In this document: in pieces, positions 31,234 through 40,606 of the stretch
Position numbering within the stretch: the stretch's first letter is position 1
Layout of the letters: each line of letters begins with the position of its first letter
Source of the DNA: Candidatus Sabulitectum silens
Lineage (GTDB): Bacteria > Fermentibacterota > Fermentibacteria > Fermentibacterales > JCC-6
Assembly (NCBI GenBank): GCA_001875255.1
Contig: MJAN01000005.1
Span: 1 to 64,000 of the forward strand
DNA: 64,000 bases
Reading direction: 5' to 3'
Notes under the pieces: model-generated
Databases searched by the model: none
Told to the model about the DNA's origin: nothing
The model's input: only the letters and a program-made list of their open reading frames with translations
Made by a program: the position numbers and the translations under genes

Positions 31234-31899
31234 TTACTGACGTCCGCCGCGTGTTCCGCCGCGGGGGATGTTCAGTACCTGGCCGGGATAGATCAGGTTG
31301 GGATCGCTGATCTTGTCGCGGTTGCCCTCGTAGAGCTGAGGCCATTCGCCCCTGTTGTTGTAAACGATGCCGTATCCGGCGATCTTACCGAGGTAATCGC
31401 CCTCTACAACTGTGTAGGTGCTGGCCATGGGAACGGGGACCACTATGGTGTCACCGGCGTAGATGAGGTTGGGGTCGCTGATGTGGCCGCTGTTGCGCTC
31501 GTAGATGCGGGGCCATTCAGAGCCGTTGCCGAAGTAGTAGTGGTAGCTGGCGATCTTCCAGAGGCTCTCGCCCTCGACGATGGTGTGGTTGACACCGCTG
31601 TTGCGGAGCCTGTTGATCTCGCCGCGAAGCCAGCTGATGTCCTGGTTGAGCTGGTTGACGATTGCCTGAAGCTCGTCGCGCTCGGCGCGGAGAGGAAGTA
31701 CGAGGCCCTCCCACTCTTCAACCACTGCGTCGGCTTCGGCCTTCTGCCATTCCCAGTAAGCTATCTGAAGTTCGATGTCCTTGTCGCCCATTGCCTCGAT
31801 CTCGTCGCGGCTGTAGTCCTGCAGATCCTCCACCGTGTAGCTCTTTGCGAATGAAAGAGCGGCGAAGAGGACCAGCGCGAAAATCATTGTGTAACGCAT
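31234..31899 (-). CDS. secreted protein with two LysM domains
   Basis: Start chosen at 31899 because GAAGGGG precedes it and a clean signal peptide begins there (MRYTMIFALVLFAALSFA). A helical region (to about residue 110) with coiled-coil character precedes two LysM peptidoglycan-binding modules: HTIVEGESLWKIASYH with NLIYAGDTIVVP, and YTVVEGDYLGKIAGY with NLIYPGQVLNIP. No catalytic domain, so probably a cell-wall-binding structural protein. It follows the Lpp-like lipoprotein after 13 bases; the pair looks like an envelope-tethering unit. Confidence 0.85.
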   Translation of the reverse strand: MRYTMIFALVLFAALSFAKSYTVEDLQDYSRDEIEAMGDKDIELQIAYWEWQKAEADAVVEEWEGLVLPLRAERDELQAIVNQLNQDISWLRGEINRLRNSGVNHTIVEGESLWKIASYHYYFGNGSEWPRIYERNSGHISDPNLIYAGDTIVVPVPMASTYTVVEGDYLGKIAGYGIVYNNRGEWPQLYEGNRDKISDPNLIYPGQVLNIPRGGTRGGRQ

Positions 31900-31912
31900 G
31901 CTATTCCCCTTC

Positions 31913-32185
31913 CTATCTTCCGGTTCCGCCGAGTGCCTGGTACTCGGCCTGAAGTTCTGCCTTTTCCGCTTCAAGCTCAACTATCTGGGCTTCAAGCTGA
32001 GGGATTTCCTCGTTAAGACTGGCGTACTCGTTCTCAAGGCTGACTGCCCTGGCTTCCGCGGCCAGTGCCGCTGCGCGAGCCGCGTCCCGTGCGCGAAGCT
32101 GTTCTTCGCTGGGACCGCAGGCCGCAACCAGCAGGACCATTGCCAGGAGAGCAATGAAGAACAATGAAGTTCTTGTTTTGAGCAT
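31913..32185 (-). CDS. small coiled-coil lipoprotein (Lpp-like)
   Basis: A 90-residue lipoprotein: hydrophobic signal and lipobox VAAC, then an uninterrupted Ala/Glu/Leu heptad coiled coil (LEAQIVELEAEKAELQAEYQ). It resembles Braun-type lipoproteins in plan, without a C-terminal Lys, so any peptidoglycan contact is more likely made by its LysM partner. The ATG at 32185 is preceded by GAGGAGGAG. First gene of the pair. Confidence 0.75.
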   Translation of the reverse strand: MLKTRTSLFFIALLAMVLLVAACGPSEEQLRARDAARAAALAAEARAVSLENEYASLNEEIPQLEAQIVELEAEKAELQAEYQALGGTGR

Positions 32186-32307
32186 CTCCGACTCCTCCTC
32201 TCGGTTACTCCGATTTTGAGTTTCACGTTGCATGGAATCCTGAATACGATGTGTTCTCATGACCCCCTGCCCCATCCAAAGGGACCGTACCATTATCCAG
32301 AAAGCTA

Positions 32308-32337
32308 TTACTAATTCACAGCGCACCGCGCTGTCAA
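32308..32337 (-). promoter_or_regulatory. promoter with overlapping palindrome upstream of the Lpp/LysM genes
   Basis: On the minus strand TTGACA (32337-32332) is followed after 17-18 bases by a weak -10 (TAGTAA or TTAGTA, 32308-32314). A perfect 7-bp inverted repeat ACAGCGC-N3-GCGCTGT (32318-32334) overlaps the -35 and fills most of the spacer. This is the position expected of a repressor operator. The transcript leader would be about 120 bases. The promoter and the operator role are inferred. Confidence 0.45.
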
Positions 32338-32383
32338 GATGCAACAGGCCATCCGACAAAGGATATATACTATTTATCATACA

Positions 32384-32776
32384 TCAGGGAACAGTGTCAA
32401 CCTCACCCATCCCGCCTATCAGTGCTGAGAACAGGAGGATACCAAGTACAAGTCCCAGGGCGTCAGCGGCGAAGTCCCCCAGGGAACAGAACCTGCCCGG
32501 GACGAAGTGCTGATGTAACTCGTCGGTGGCGGCCCAGAAAAGCCCCGCCGCGAGCATTTTCCTTCTGGTCCTGTTCTTTCCGAACAGGTCGACATTAAGG
32601 ACCAGGGCAAGGGCGAGTCCGCCGAACTGACACATGTGGAATACCTTGTCCTGATGGGGAAAGAGCTCAAAGGGGGGTTTGAGCGAAGGCTGATGGCTGA
32701 GGGCAGCGATGAGGAAGGCTACAAGAAGCAGGAACAGCCTTGCGGGTATTCGATCCATCCTTTCCCTGTTTGTCAT
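32384..32776 (-). CDS. VanZ-like membrane protein
   Basis: 130 residues with three or four hydrophobic segments and the VanZ-family pattern DELHQHFVPGRFCSLGDFAADALG. The family name comes from teicoplanin resistance but its biochemical role is unclear. Its start overlaps the stop of the upstream GGDEF-type gene by 4 bases, so they are coupled. A second small membrane protein in this envelope cluster. Confidence 0.8.
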   Translation of the reverse strand: MTNRERMDRIPARLFLLLVAFLIAALSHQPSLKPPFELFPHQDKVFHMCQFGGLALALVLNVDLFGKNRTRRKMLAAGLFWAATDELHQHFVPGRFCSLGDFAADALGLVLGILLFSALIGGMGEVDTVP

Positions 32777-34779
32777 CTTGAACGGTCCCGCTCATAGAAC
32801 TGGTCCACCTCGGTTATAGAGGAAAACCCCGGACGGTGGGAGATCCCTTCAGCCATTGCCATGGCAATTCCCGGGAGCTTCTTTATCATCTTGTCCACAT
32901 GGGATACCGCTCCGCCAATGCAGACGCGCACCTCAATACTCCTGCCGGAGGTGGCAACCGGCGAATCGGCGAACTCTTCGTGTATCCTTGCGGCGAAGGC
33001 TTCCGCGGAAACCCGATCCACCTCCTGGAGGCACACCAGGAAACTGTCGGCTCCGCACCGGGCGAAAATCGCATCTTTCCCCACAGCATCTTGAAGCCTC
33101 CGGGCAGCGATGCCCAGCACATGGTCTCCGGCTTTGTACCCCCAAGTCTCGTTCATCTCGCTGAAGCCACAGATATCCACCGCAAGAACGGTTATGGACC
33201 ATGCCCGGTTCCTTACTCCCCTTACCATGTCATCCAGGCGGTCGTGGAAGGATGAAAGCAATGGGAAACCGGTCAGCCTGTCATTCTCTTTCATCCTTTT
33301 CAGGGAATCCTGCAGGCTCTTCCTGCTTACGGCAAGGCTGAAGACCGTGGCAAATGCCGTTAGCAGGAAGAGGTCTTCCGGGGAAAAGTACTGCTCGCTC
33401 TCACTCTCCACGGTGACCACCCCAAGCACCGTGCCCATATCCTCCAGGGGCACTGCGCAGCATGATCCGGCCCTGCCTCCGGGTTCATCGGATAGGCCAT
33501 AGGTCCTGGTGGCTTTCTGCCCAACCCCCATACGGAGCCTTCTCATTGGCTCCCTTCTTGTTACGGCCAGACCGGCGAAGCCGTCCTTCAGGCTGAACTC
33601 CCTGCCTGCCCTTCCTTCGCTGAAGGGGCCCATGGATTCAAAAACATGCAGCTTACCCCTTTCACCAATGATGGCCACGGTGGCGGTGGTGTCGGGGAAG
33701 GTTTTCAGTATTCTGGAGACCAGCCTGTGCACGGCGGCTCTGATATCACTTATGCGGGCCATCTCTTCGCAGATGGCAAGGAAGCCGTCGTTCCCTGGCA
33801 GATGTGACCTTTCCCAGGCAACCGAGAGGAGGAATGCGGAATCCACGAGAAGGGGTGCCGAGGCCTTCCTGGATTCCAGGGAATCGAAATCGAGGACCAG
33901 AAAACCATGCAGCTTCCCCTCCCTTCGAAACTGGACCAGTGTAACCCAGGGAGCGGTGACGGTTCCCGTGTACCAGGGAAGCCCTCCGCTGCCTCCCACC
34001 GAAAGCTTCTCCGCCTCTGTATGAACCATATCTCCTGGACATGACTCAAGGGCGAGTATCACCGGATCATCCCGGCCGGTCATGTACCTGCTTGAAACAT
34101 TCCCGGAATCGACCACGAACTCGTCGAGGGTGGAAACACCCCTCTCGTCCCTGATGAACAGAAAGATCCCATTGGCCCCGGTGCTTTTCTTCAACACCGG
34201 GATTAGACTCCTTGCCACGTCGTCGGGGAACTCCGGCGGGGGTTCCTGTGTTTGCTTAACGTTATCGGAAGATTCTGGAACGGATTCCTTACCTTCCTTG
34301 AGATATTCCACCAGGAACAGGGAAACCAGTGGAATTACTCCGGCGGCAACAGCTTCACCTATGGATCGCAGCATGCCTCCGGCGTTGAATGTACCGGCTG
34401 AAAGGCCCGTGGCCCTCGTTATAACCGATGAGAACTCCACCACAGCCAGTGATACGCCGGCGGTCAGAACGGGGCCGGACACAGTTTCCCTCTTCATCCA
34501 GATGAACAGAAGGGGGTAAAGGAAAGCAGCGGGGCCGTAAGCGCCGCCCCAGAACTGAATGGCGGTGTTCAGCAGCGCTGCGGTGAAGAGCACAAAGCCC
34601 GTGTCGGGAGTTCTGTCGCGGTTGAGGATGAAAAGGCCAGGGCTGCGAAACCCGCAAGGGCAATGAAACCCGCCGCAAGGGTTCGGAAACCCCGCGGTGA
34701 GCCCTGAAGCGTTAACAAGGCCCGTTAGTGCCGCCGCAAGCAGCAGAAGCCCTCCGGCTGTTCTTCCTCCCAAAACCAT
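32773..34779 (-). CDS. membrane GAF-GGDEF protein with degenerate active site
   Basis: Start set at 34779, where GGAAAGGG precedes ATG and a membrane region begins; the longer upstream frame looks non-coding. About seven N-terminal helices (residues 1-170) are followed by two GAF-like regions (about 190-330 and 350-500) and a GGDEF-like domain. The signature GGDEF is GADSF, so cyclase activity is unlikely and a regulatory or c-di-GMP/GTP-binding role is more likely. Near 34640-34675 the frame gives implausible Cys/Pro-rich sequence, while another frame encodes AGFIALAGFAALAFF, so two compensating indels hide in this apparently open frame. Confidence 0.75.
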   Translation of the reverse strand: MVLGGRTAGGLLLLAAALTGLVNASGLTAGFPNPCGGFHCPCGFRSPGLFILNRDRTPDTGFVLFTAALLNTAIQFWGGAYGPAAFLYPLLFIWMKRETVSGPVLTAGVSLAVVEFSSVITRATGLSAGTFNAGGMLRSIGEAVAAGVIPLVSLFLVEYLKEGKESVPESSDNVKQTQEPPPEFPDDVARSLIPVLKKSTGANGIFLFIRDERGVSTLDEFVVDSGNVSSRYMTGRDDPVILALESCPGDMVHTEAEKLSVGGSGGLPWYTGTVTAPWVTLVQFRREGKLHGFLVLDFDSLESRKASAPLLVDSAFLLSVAWERSHLPGNDGFLAICEEMARISDIRAAVHRLVSRILKTFPDTTATVAIIGERGKLHVFESMGPFSEGRAGREFSLKDGFAGLAVTRREPMRRLRMGVGQKATRTYGLSDEPGGRAGSCCAVPLEDMGTVLGVVTVESESEQYFSPEDLFLLTAFATVFSLAVSRKSLQDSLKRMKENDRLTGFPLLSSFHDRLDDMVRGVRNRAWSITVLAVDICGFSEMNETWGYKAGDHVLGIAARRLQDAVGKDAIFARCGADSFLVCLQEVDRVSAEAFAARIHEEFADSPVATSGRSIEVRVCIGGAVSHVDKMIKKLPGIAMAMAEGISHRPGFSSITEVDQFYERDRSR

Positions 34780-35045
34780 CCCTTTCCGTCTCTGTTCTTC
34801 AAGGGTTAAATTTAGCGAATAACTGAGGTCAGCTGCCAGTCCACAGAAAGAGGGAAAATGTGCATCGGCCACAGGCACTTGACGCCGGGGTATGATTTGA
34901 ATGATTTTTGAAGACACGGTTGACCCGAGCTTTTCCCATTCGAGAACAAACGCGAACAGTTCCATATACAATTCATATAAATTGAATTACAGAAACCAGA
35001 TGTACAATCACCGCCCTGCGGCGGAACACCATGGAGTGATATTCA
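34780..35045. other. divergent intergenic region between the GGDEF-like gene and rho
   Basis: A 266-base gap. It should contain the minus-strand promoter of the GGDEF-like gene and the plus-strand promoter of rho. An AT-rich segment (34963-34990, with TATACAATTCATATAAATT) is the likely rho promoter area, but hexamers cannot be assigned with confidence. No conserved peptide or RNA structure was recognised. Confidence 0.4.
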
Positions 35046-36362
35046 TTGCAGAAGAACAGCCGTAACAAGAGAGGGTCCCAGGGCAAACATCGCCGTGTAA
35101 TATCCGGCCCGTCCGCCTCCGACCTCGATTCGAAAACCCTCGCAGAGCTCCAGGCAATAGCCAGGGAAGCCGGCATTAAAAGGGTTACCAACATTCGCAA
35201 AGCCGACCTCGTAACAATCATCATGGAGAACAAGGCCGAGAAGAACGGGCTCGGGTACTCCAACGGAGTTCTTGAGGTCCTGAACGAGGGATACGGATTC
35301 CTGAGGAACGCTGCATGCAACTATCTTCCCGGTCCCGACGACGTGTATGTTTCTCCCAGCCAGATCAAGCGTTTCAATCTGATGACCGGGGACTCAATCT
35401 CCGGACACTCAAGAAAGCCACGGGAGGGCGAGAAGTATGCCGCCCTGGTGAGGTTGGAAACCGTTAATGGCGCCGGCCCGGAAGAGTTCTCCACAAGGCG
35501 CAGGTTCGACGCCCTTACCCCGTTCTACCCCGAAGAGAAGTTCAACCTCGAAACCACCCCGGAGCAGTACTCAGGGCGCATCATGGACCTCCTGGTCCCC
35601 ATCGGCAAAGGCCAGAGGGCTCTCATCGTCTCGCCGCCCAGGGCGGGAAAGACGATCCTTCTACAGCACCTGGCCAACGCCATCAGCCAGAACCACCCTG
35701 ATGTGGAACTCATCGTTCTCCTCATAGACGAAAGGCCGGAAGAGGTCACCGACATGAAGAGAATGGTACAGGGGGAGGTAATAAGCTCCACCTTCGACGA
35801 AGCCCCAAAAAGACATGTCCAGGTAGCCGACATGGTCATGGAAAAATCCAGAAGGCTGGTTGAAGCCGGCAAGGATGTGGTGGTCCTCCTCGACAGCATC
35901 ACCCGTCTTGCCAGGGCGAACAACCAGGTCATTCCCCACTCGGGCAAGATCCTTTCCGGCGGTGTGGACTCCAACGCCCTGCAGCGGCCCAAGAGATTCT
36001 TCGGTGCCGCCAGGAACATCGTTGAAGGCGGAAGCCTCACCATCATCGGAACCGCGCTTGTCGATACCGGCAGCAGAATGGACGAAGTTATCTTTGAAGA
36101 GTTCAAGGGAACGGGTAACTGTGAGATCGTCCTTGACCGCCGACTTGCGGACAGAAGGGTCTATCCGGCCATCGACATAACCAAGTCGGGCACCCGCCGT
36201 GAAGACCTCCTCCTCGACGAGGAAACCATCAGCAGGGTATGGGTCATGAGGAAAATTCTGGTGGAAATGAGCCCGGTTGAGGCAATGGAGACCCTGAAGA
36301 AGCAGCTTTCAAAACACAAATCCAACCGCCGATTCCTTGACAACATGCAGAATTACGAGTAG
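35046..36362 (+). CDS. rho: transcription termination factor Rho
   Basis: 438 residues, intact. N-terminal Rho_N helix-rich region ([13 protein letters not shown]), then a cold-shock-like RNA-binding OB-fold ([29 protein letters not shown]) and the hexameric ATPase with Walker A (SPPRAGKT), Walker B ([11 protein letters not shown]), the Q-loop and R-loop regions, and [22 protein letters not shown]. Start at TTG 35046, with GGAGTG 8 bases upstream. Rho terminates untranslated transcripts. It heads a plus-strand housekeeping cluster followed by rpmE. Confidence 0.96.
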   Translation: MQKNSRNKRGSQGKHRRVISGPSASDLDSKTLAELQAIAREAGIKRVTNIRKADLVTIIMENKAEKNGLGYSNGVLEVLNEGYGFLRNAACNYLPGPDDVYVSPSQIKRFNLMTGDSISGHSRKPREGEKYAALVRLETVNGAGPEEFSTRRRFDALTPFYPEEKFNLETTPEQYSGRIMDLLVPIGKGQRALIVSPPRAGKTILLQHLANAISQNHPDVELIVLLIDERPEEVTDMKRMVQGEVISSTFDEAPKRHVQVADMVMEKSRRLVEAGKDVVVLLDSITRLARANNQVIPHSGKILSGGVDSNALQRPKRFFGAARNIVEGGSLTIIGTALVDTGSRMDEVIFEEFKGTGNCEIVLDRRLADRRVYPAIDITKSGTRREDLLLDEETISRVWVMRKILVEMSPVEAMETLKKQLSKHKSNRRFLDNMQNYE

Positions 36363-36394
36363 TATACGGCGGTTTTCGGCTGGAGGAAAGTAAA

Positions 36395-36614
36395 TTGAAA
36401 AAGATATACATCCCGATTACAAGGAAGCGGTTTTTCCTGTGCCTGCGGTAACGAAGTTCGTACCAGGTCCACAAGGGGCGACCACAAGTTCGACATCTGT
36501 TCCGCCTGCCATCCCTTCTACACCGGTAAGCAGAAGCTCATCGATTCAGCGGGCAGGGTTGACAAGTACCTCAGGAAGTACGGTATCGAGCAGAAGGACG
36601 ACCAGGAGAAATAG
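36395..36614 (+). CDS. rpmE: 50S ribosomal protein bL31 (two frame breaks)
   Basis: Reading across three frames gives a complete zinc-type bL31: the [11 protein letters not shown] start, a CAC cysteine pair, then [13 protein letters not shown] and [11 protein letters not shown]. The breaks fall where a G is missing after the first lysines (near 36402) and where T6 has become T5 (near 36433), the clearest evidence in the window that indels are sequencing errors. GGAGG at 36382 precedes TTG 36395. rho-rpmE is a common order. Four cysteines make it the Zn2+-binding form. Confidence 0.85.
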
Positions 36615-36633
36615 CAATTCCCGACCGGTTTTG

Positions 36634-36660
36634 AAACGGGGGGCTTCGGCCTCCCGTTTT
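36634..36660 (+). terminator. terminator of rpmE
   Basis: An 11-bp stem (36634-36644 with 36649-36659, one G-U) capped by a TTCG tetraloop and ending in TTTT. It separates rho-rpmE from the yqhQ-prfA group. Confidence 0.92.
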
Positions 36661-36680
36661 CTCACATACGGAAGTAAATC

Positions 36681-37649
36681 ATGCAAAGTAACAGACCGAA
36701 TATCGGTGGTCAGGCCCTGATAGAAGGGGTCTTCATGCGTGCGCCCCTTAAAGCTGCCGCAGCTGTCAGACGGGCCGACGGATCAATAGTTGCCCTTGAT
36801 ATGTCCACAATGGTGCCGAAGAAGCGCACGGGCATTTTGAGCAGGCCTGTATTCAGGGGAGCGGTTAATCTCATAGAGACCCTGAAACTCGGTTTCAGCG
36901 CGTTGAACTGGTCCGCCGAGGCGGCTGAGGAGAAGAAGGATGGCAAGGAAAAGTCCGGCTCCTCCTTCGGCGTGATCCTCTCCAATATAGCCGCGGTTGC
37001 CATTGCCCTTGTGCTCTTCGCCTGGCTTCCCCTGAGGCTGGGGCAGTGGATGGTTCCCGCGGGGCTTACCGGAGGCACCCAGCAGTTCCTGATTCACATA
37101 ATTGCCGGGGTTTTCCGCATTATAGCCTTCGTTCTTTACATTGCGGGTATTTCCCTGATGCCTGAGATCAGGCGGGTGTTCATGTACCACGGTGCTGAAC
37201 ACCAGGTTATCCATGCCTGGGAGAACGGATCGGATGACCTTGCGGAAGATGCCCGGGGGAACACACCCCTCCACGCCAGATGCGGGACAAGCTTCCTTAT
37301 GTATGTGATGATAATCACGATCATCTGCTACACCATCATAGACTCCACCGTGTATCTCATAACCGGGGTTTCCCCGGCGGCCCACTGGAGAGTTCTCTAC
37401 CATCTTCCCCTTATTCCGCTGGTTATGGGAATAGCATATGAAGTACTAAAGGCCGCAGACAGACACATAGAGACCTCCTCCCTGGCCAGGTTGCTGTCGA
37501 AACCGGGACTTTGGCTCCAGCACCTTACAACCAGGAAGGCAACCCCGGATATGCTGGAGGTGGCGGAAACCGCCGCCAGAATGGCCCTGGGAATGGACAT
37601 TCCGGAAACAGTGGAAATACAGAACCCTCAGAAGGAAAAGAACAGATGA
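36681..37649 (+). CDS. YqhQ/DUF1385 family membrane protein
   Basis: 322 residues, intact. NIGGQALIEGVFMRAPLKAAAAVRR is the conserved N-terminal signature; membrane helices lie near residues 95-120, 135-160, 205-235 and 245-265; the YHGAEHQVIHAWE motif and the TPLHARCGTSFLM segment are typical DUF1385. Function unknown. The family often lies between rpmE and prfA, as here. Its stop overlaps the prfA start (ATGA). Confidence 0.9.
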   Translation: MQSNRPNIGGQALIEGVFMRAPLKAAAAVRRADGSIVALDMSTMVPKKRTGILSRPVFRGAVNLIETLKLGFSALNWSAEAAEEKKDGKEKSGSSFGVILSNIAAVAIALVLFAWLPLRLGQWMVPAGLTGGTQQFLIHIIAGVFRIIAFVLYIAGISLMPEIRRVFMYHGAEHQVIHAWENGSDDLAEDARGNTPLHARCGTSFLMYVMIITIICYTIIDSTVYLITGVSPAAHWRVLYHLPLIPLVMGIAYEVLKAADRHIETSSLARLLSKPGLWLQHLTTRKATPDMLEVAETAARMALGMDIPETVEIQNPQKEKNR

Positions 37650-38719
37650 ACCACGGCGAAGAACAGTCAGGAATAAGGGAACGGCTCAGCGAGATAGACG
37701 GGGAGCTCTGCAAACCTGAAACCCTCCGTAACCCCCATCTGATTAAGTCCCTGAATACCGAGAGGTCCGCCCTTGTGAAGATAGACGAAGCCTGTCGGAT
37801 ATCATGGACACCGAATCACTCCTGGAGGAGATGCGGGCGGCGGCAGGAGGGGACGACCCCGAACTTTCCGAGATGGCTCAGGGGGAGATACCTGCTCTGG
37901 AAGAACGTCTGAAGTCCCTCAACAGGAAGCTCAAGATACTTCTCATACCCCCGGACCCAAACGACCAGAAGGGTGTGGTCATGGAAATAAGGGCTGGGAC
38001 CGGCGGTGAGGAGGCAGCCCTTTTCGCAGGGGATATATACAGAATGTACAGCAGTTACGCCCAGAAAAGGGGATGGAAGCTGGATGTGATAGGTACAAGG
38101 GAGAGCGAAAGAGGCGGACTGAGGGAGATCATCTTCAATCTTTCCGGGCAGAATGTCTACAGCAGGCTCAAGTACGAGTCCGGTGTACACCGGGTCCAGC
38201 GTGTTCCGGAAACTGAAACCAGTGGCAGGATCCACACCTCTGCCTGCACCGTGGCCGTTCTTCCCGAAGCCGAGGAAGTTGACATCGACATAAACACCGA
38301 AGACCTGAGAATAGATGTTTTCAGGGCCTCGGGCCCCGGTGGCCAGAGCGTGAACACCACCGATTCCGCAGTACGGATAACCCACGTGCCCACTGGCACC
38401 GTTGTGTCATGCCAGGACGAGAAGAGCCAGCACAAGAACAAGGCCAAGGCCATGAAGGTCCTGCGCTCAAGGCTTCTTGCGGTGAACAGGAAGAGGAAGA
38501 GGCGAAAAGGTCCGAGAGCAGGAAAGCATGGTGGGCTCCGGAGACCGCTCGGCAAAGATAAGAACCTATAATTTCCCCCAGGGACGGTTCACCGACCACC
38601 GTATACACCTCACCCTTCATTCCCTGGATGCCATACTGGGCGGGGAGCTGGACCAGGTAATAGACGAACTGGTCAGGTCCGATCAGGAACGGCTTCTCGC
38701 AGGCAGGTCCGAGGGTTGA
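37646..38719 (+). CDS. prfA: peptide chain release factor 1 (frameshifted)
   Basis: RF1 recognises UAA and UAG and releases the peptide. The catalytic GGQ lies in [25 protein letters not shown]; the codon-recognition domain contains [14 protein letters not shown]. Frames change near 37797 and in a GGAAGA repeat near 38500, after which the RF1 C-terminus ([16 protein letters not shown]) resumes. Length about 357 residues, normal. The ATG overlaps the upstream stop, and the prfA stop overlaps the prmC TTG. Confidence 0.92.
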
Positions 38720-39564
38720 CGGTTCGCCGGGCCATGAAGAGGGCGGGGGAACTCATGGAAGCCTCCGGCCTTGAAAGCCCCCTCTGGCAGGCAAGGGTAT
38801 TAGCGGCACATGTGCTGGGCCTGTCCCCGGCACAACTGGTTAACACCGCGGCGGTCTCCTTTTCCCACGGGAATGAGGAGACTTTTTTCCCTGGTAAAAA
38901 GACGGCTTTCCGGAGAGCCCCTTCAGCATATCACCGGCAGCTGGGATTTCTACGGCAGGACCTTCAGGGTAACCCCCGCCGCACTGATCCCCAGGCCTGA
39001 AACGGAAGAACTCATCGGCCTCGTTCGAAAAATGCACCCCGGGGGCCCCGGCTGATCCTGGACCCGGGAACCGGAAGCGGGGTCATAGGCATCACCCTTG
39101 CCCTGGAGTTCCCTGAAGCAACCGTTATAGCCACGGACATTTCACCCTGTGCCATAGAGCTCGCCTGGCAGAACGCGAAAAGCCTGGGGGCGGTGAATTA
39201 CCTTCCTGTGATCTGCAACCTGGCTGAACCCTTAAGGGGCTGTTTCCACGGAATAGCCGCAAACCTTCCCTACATCCCCACAAAGGACATAGCCGGTCTG
39301 GCCAGGGAGGTTCGTGACCACGATCCCCTTCCGGCCCTGGATGGTGGGCATAACGGTCTATCTCTTATATTGGAGCTGATCGAACAGGCCTCCGGTCTTC
39401 TGAAGCCCGGCGGTTTTATTGCACTCGAAACCGGTTTTGACCAGGAGATAGCCGTCGTAGAATCTTTTTCCCGGGGGCCGTGGTCCAGTATCAGCGCCCA
39501 TCGGGACCTTTCCGGGAACCACAGGTTCGTAACGGCGGTGAGGAGCGATCGTGCCATCAGTTAA
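38716..39564 (+). CDS. prmC: peptide chain release factor N5-glutamine methyltransferase (frameshifted)
   Basis: Methylates the GGQ glutamine of release factors, encoded just upstream. An N-terminal helical domain (residues 1-75), then SAM-binding [15 protein letters not shown] and the catalytic NLPYIP (NPPY-type) motif. Frames change near 38882 and 39050. The start is TTG 38716 overlapping the prfA stop; an alternative is ATG 38734. The 3' end overlaps the ispG start by 14 bases. Confidence 0.9.
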
Positions 39565-40602
39565 CAGTGTTTTCGTCGGCGGTATCAAAATGGGGGGCGG
39601 AGCCCCTGTGCTGGTTCAATCCATGACCACCACCCGAACCTCCGACACCCGGGCTACACTGGCTCAGATAGAACGGCTGGCCACTCTAGGCGCGGAGATA
39701 GTCAGGGTCTCGGTTCCCGATACCGATTCAGCACATGCCCTGGAAGCCATTGTTGATCAGTCACCGGTTCCGGTGGTGGCGGACATACATTTCAGCGCCG
39801 ACCTTGCCTTGATGGCAATCAGGGCCGGTATTCATAAACTGAGGCTTAATCCGGGGAACATCCGCAGGCGGGAGGATGTCACCCGCATCGCCGGTCTTGC
39901 GGCGGAGAAAGGCATTCCAATAAGGATAGGGGTTAATTCAGGCAGCGTTCCCGCCGACCTCAGGGAGAAGCACATGGGGGTGAATGAGGGCTCCATGTGG
40001 GAGGCGGCCCGAAGGCATATCACCCTTCTTGAGGAAGCCGGTTTCAGGGATATAGTCCTTTCGCTGAAGGCTTCGGATCCCATGCTCACCGTAAGGGTGA
40101 ACCGTCTGGCCTCGGCAAACTGCCCCTATCCCCTTCACCTGGGGGTAACCGAAGCGGGACCAATGGGTACCGCCGGCATAAGGAGCGCCGTTGCATGGGT
40201 ATCCTTCTTAACCAGGGGATAGGCGACACCATCCGTGTTTCAATTTCCGGTTCACCGGAACCGGAGCCCGGCGCCGGATGGGAGATACTGTCATCCCTGG
40301 GTCTTAGAAGACGTTTCCCCAGAATTGTCAGCTGCCCGACCTGCGCCCGGGCCAGGCTGGATGTGGAGGCACTGGCCCTGAAGGTAAAGGGTATCACCGG
40401 CTCAATGGAACTGCCGATCACCATCGCCGTAATGGGATGCGAGGTCAACGGCCCCGGCGAAGCCCGGGACGCGGACCTTGCGGTTATCGGAACCCCCACA
40501 GGCATAATTCTTTGGCGAAGGGGAAAGTCCCGTGGCATAGTGAAGCAAAATGAACTCGAAAAGGCACTGATAGAGGAAATTGAAAGGTTTGAAAGGCGGT
40601 AA
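39551..40602 (+). CDS. ispG: (E)-4-hydroxy-3-methylbut-2-enyl-diphosphate synthase (frameshifted)
   Basis: An iron-sulfur enzyme of the MEP isoprenoid pathway. The N-terminal TIM barrel has PVLVQSMTTTRTSD, ADIHF and KLRLNPGNI; the C-terminal 4Fe-4S domain has SCPTCARARLDV and VMGCEVNGPGEA. One frame change near 40192. GAGGAG precedes the GTG start. About 350 residues. It shows that this organism makes isoprenoids by MEP rather than relying only on mevalonate. glnA follows after 4 bases. Confidence 0.93.
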
Positions 40603-40606
40603 CTGA

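Noticed and set aside
34780-34971. Longer start of the GAF-GGDEF gene at 34971
   Set aside because: The extra 64 residues look non-coding and have no Shine-Dalgarno; the membrane domain begins at 34779.
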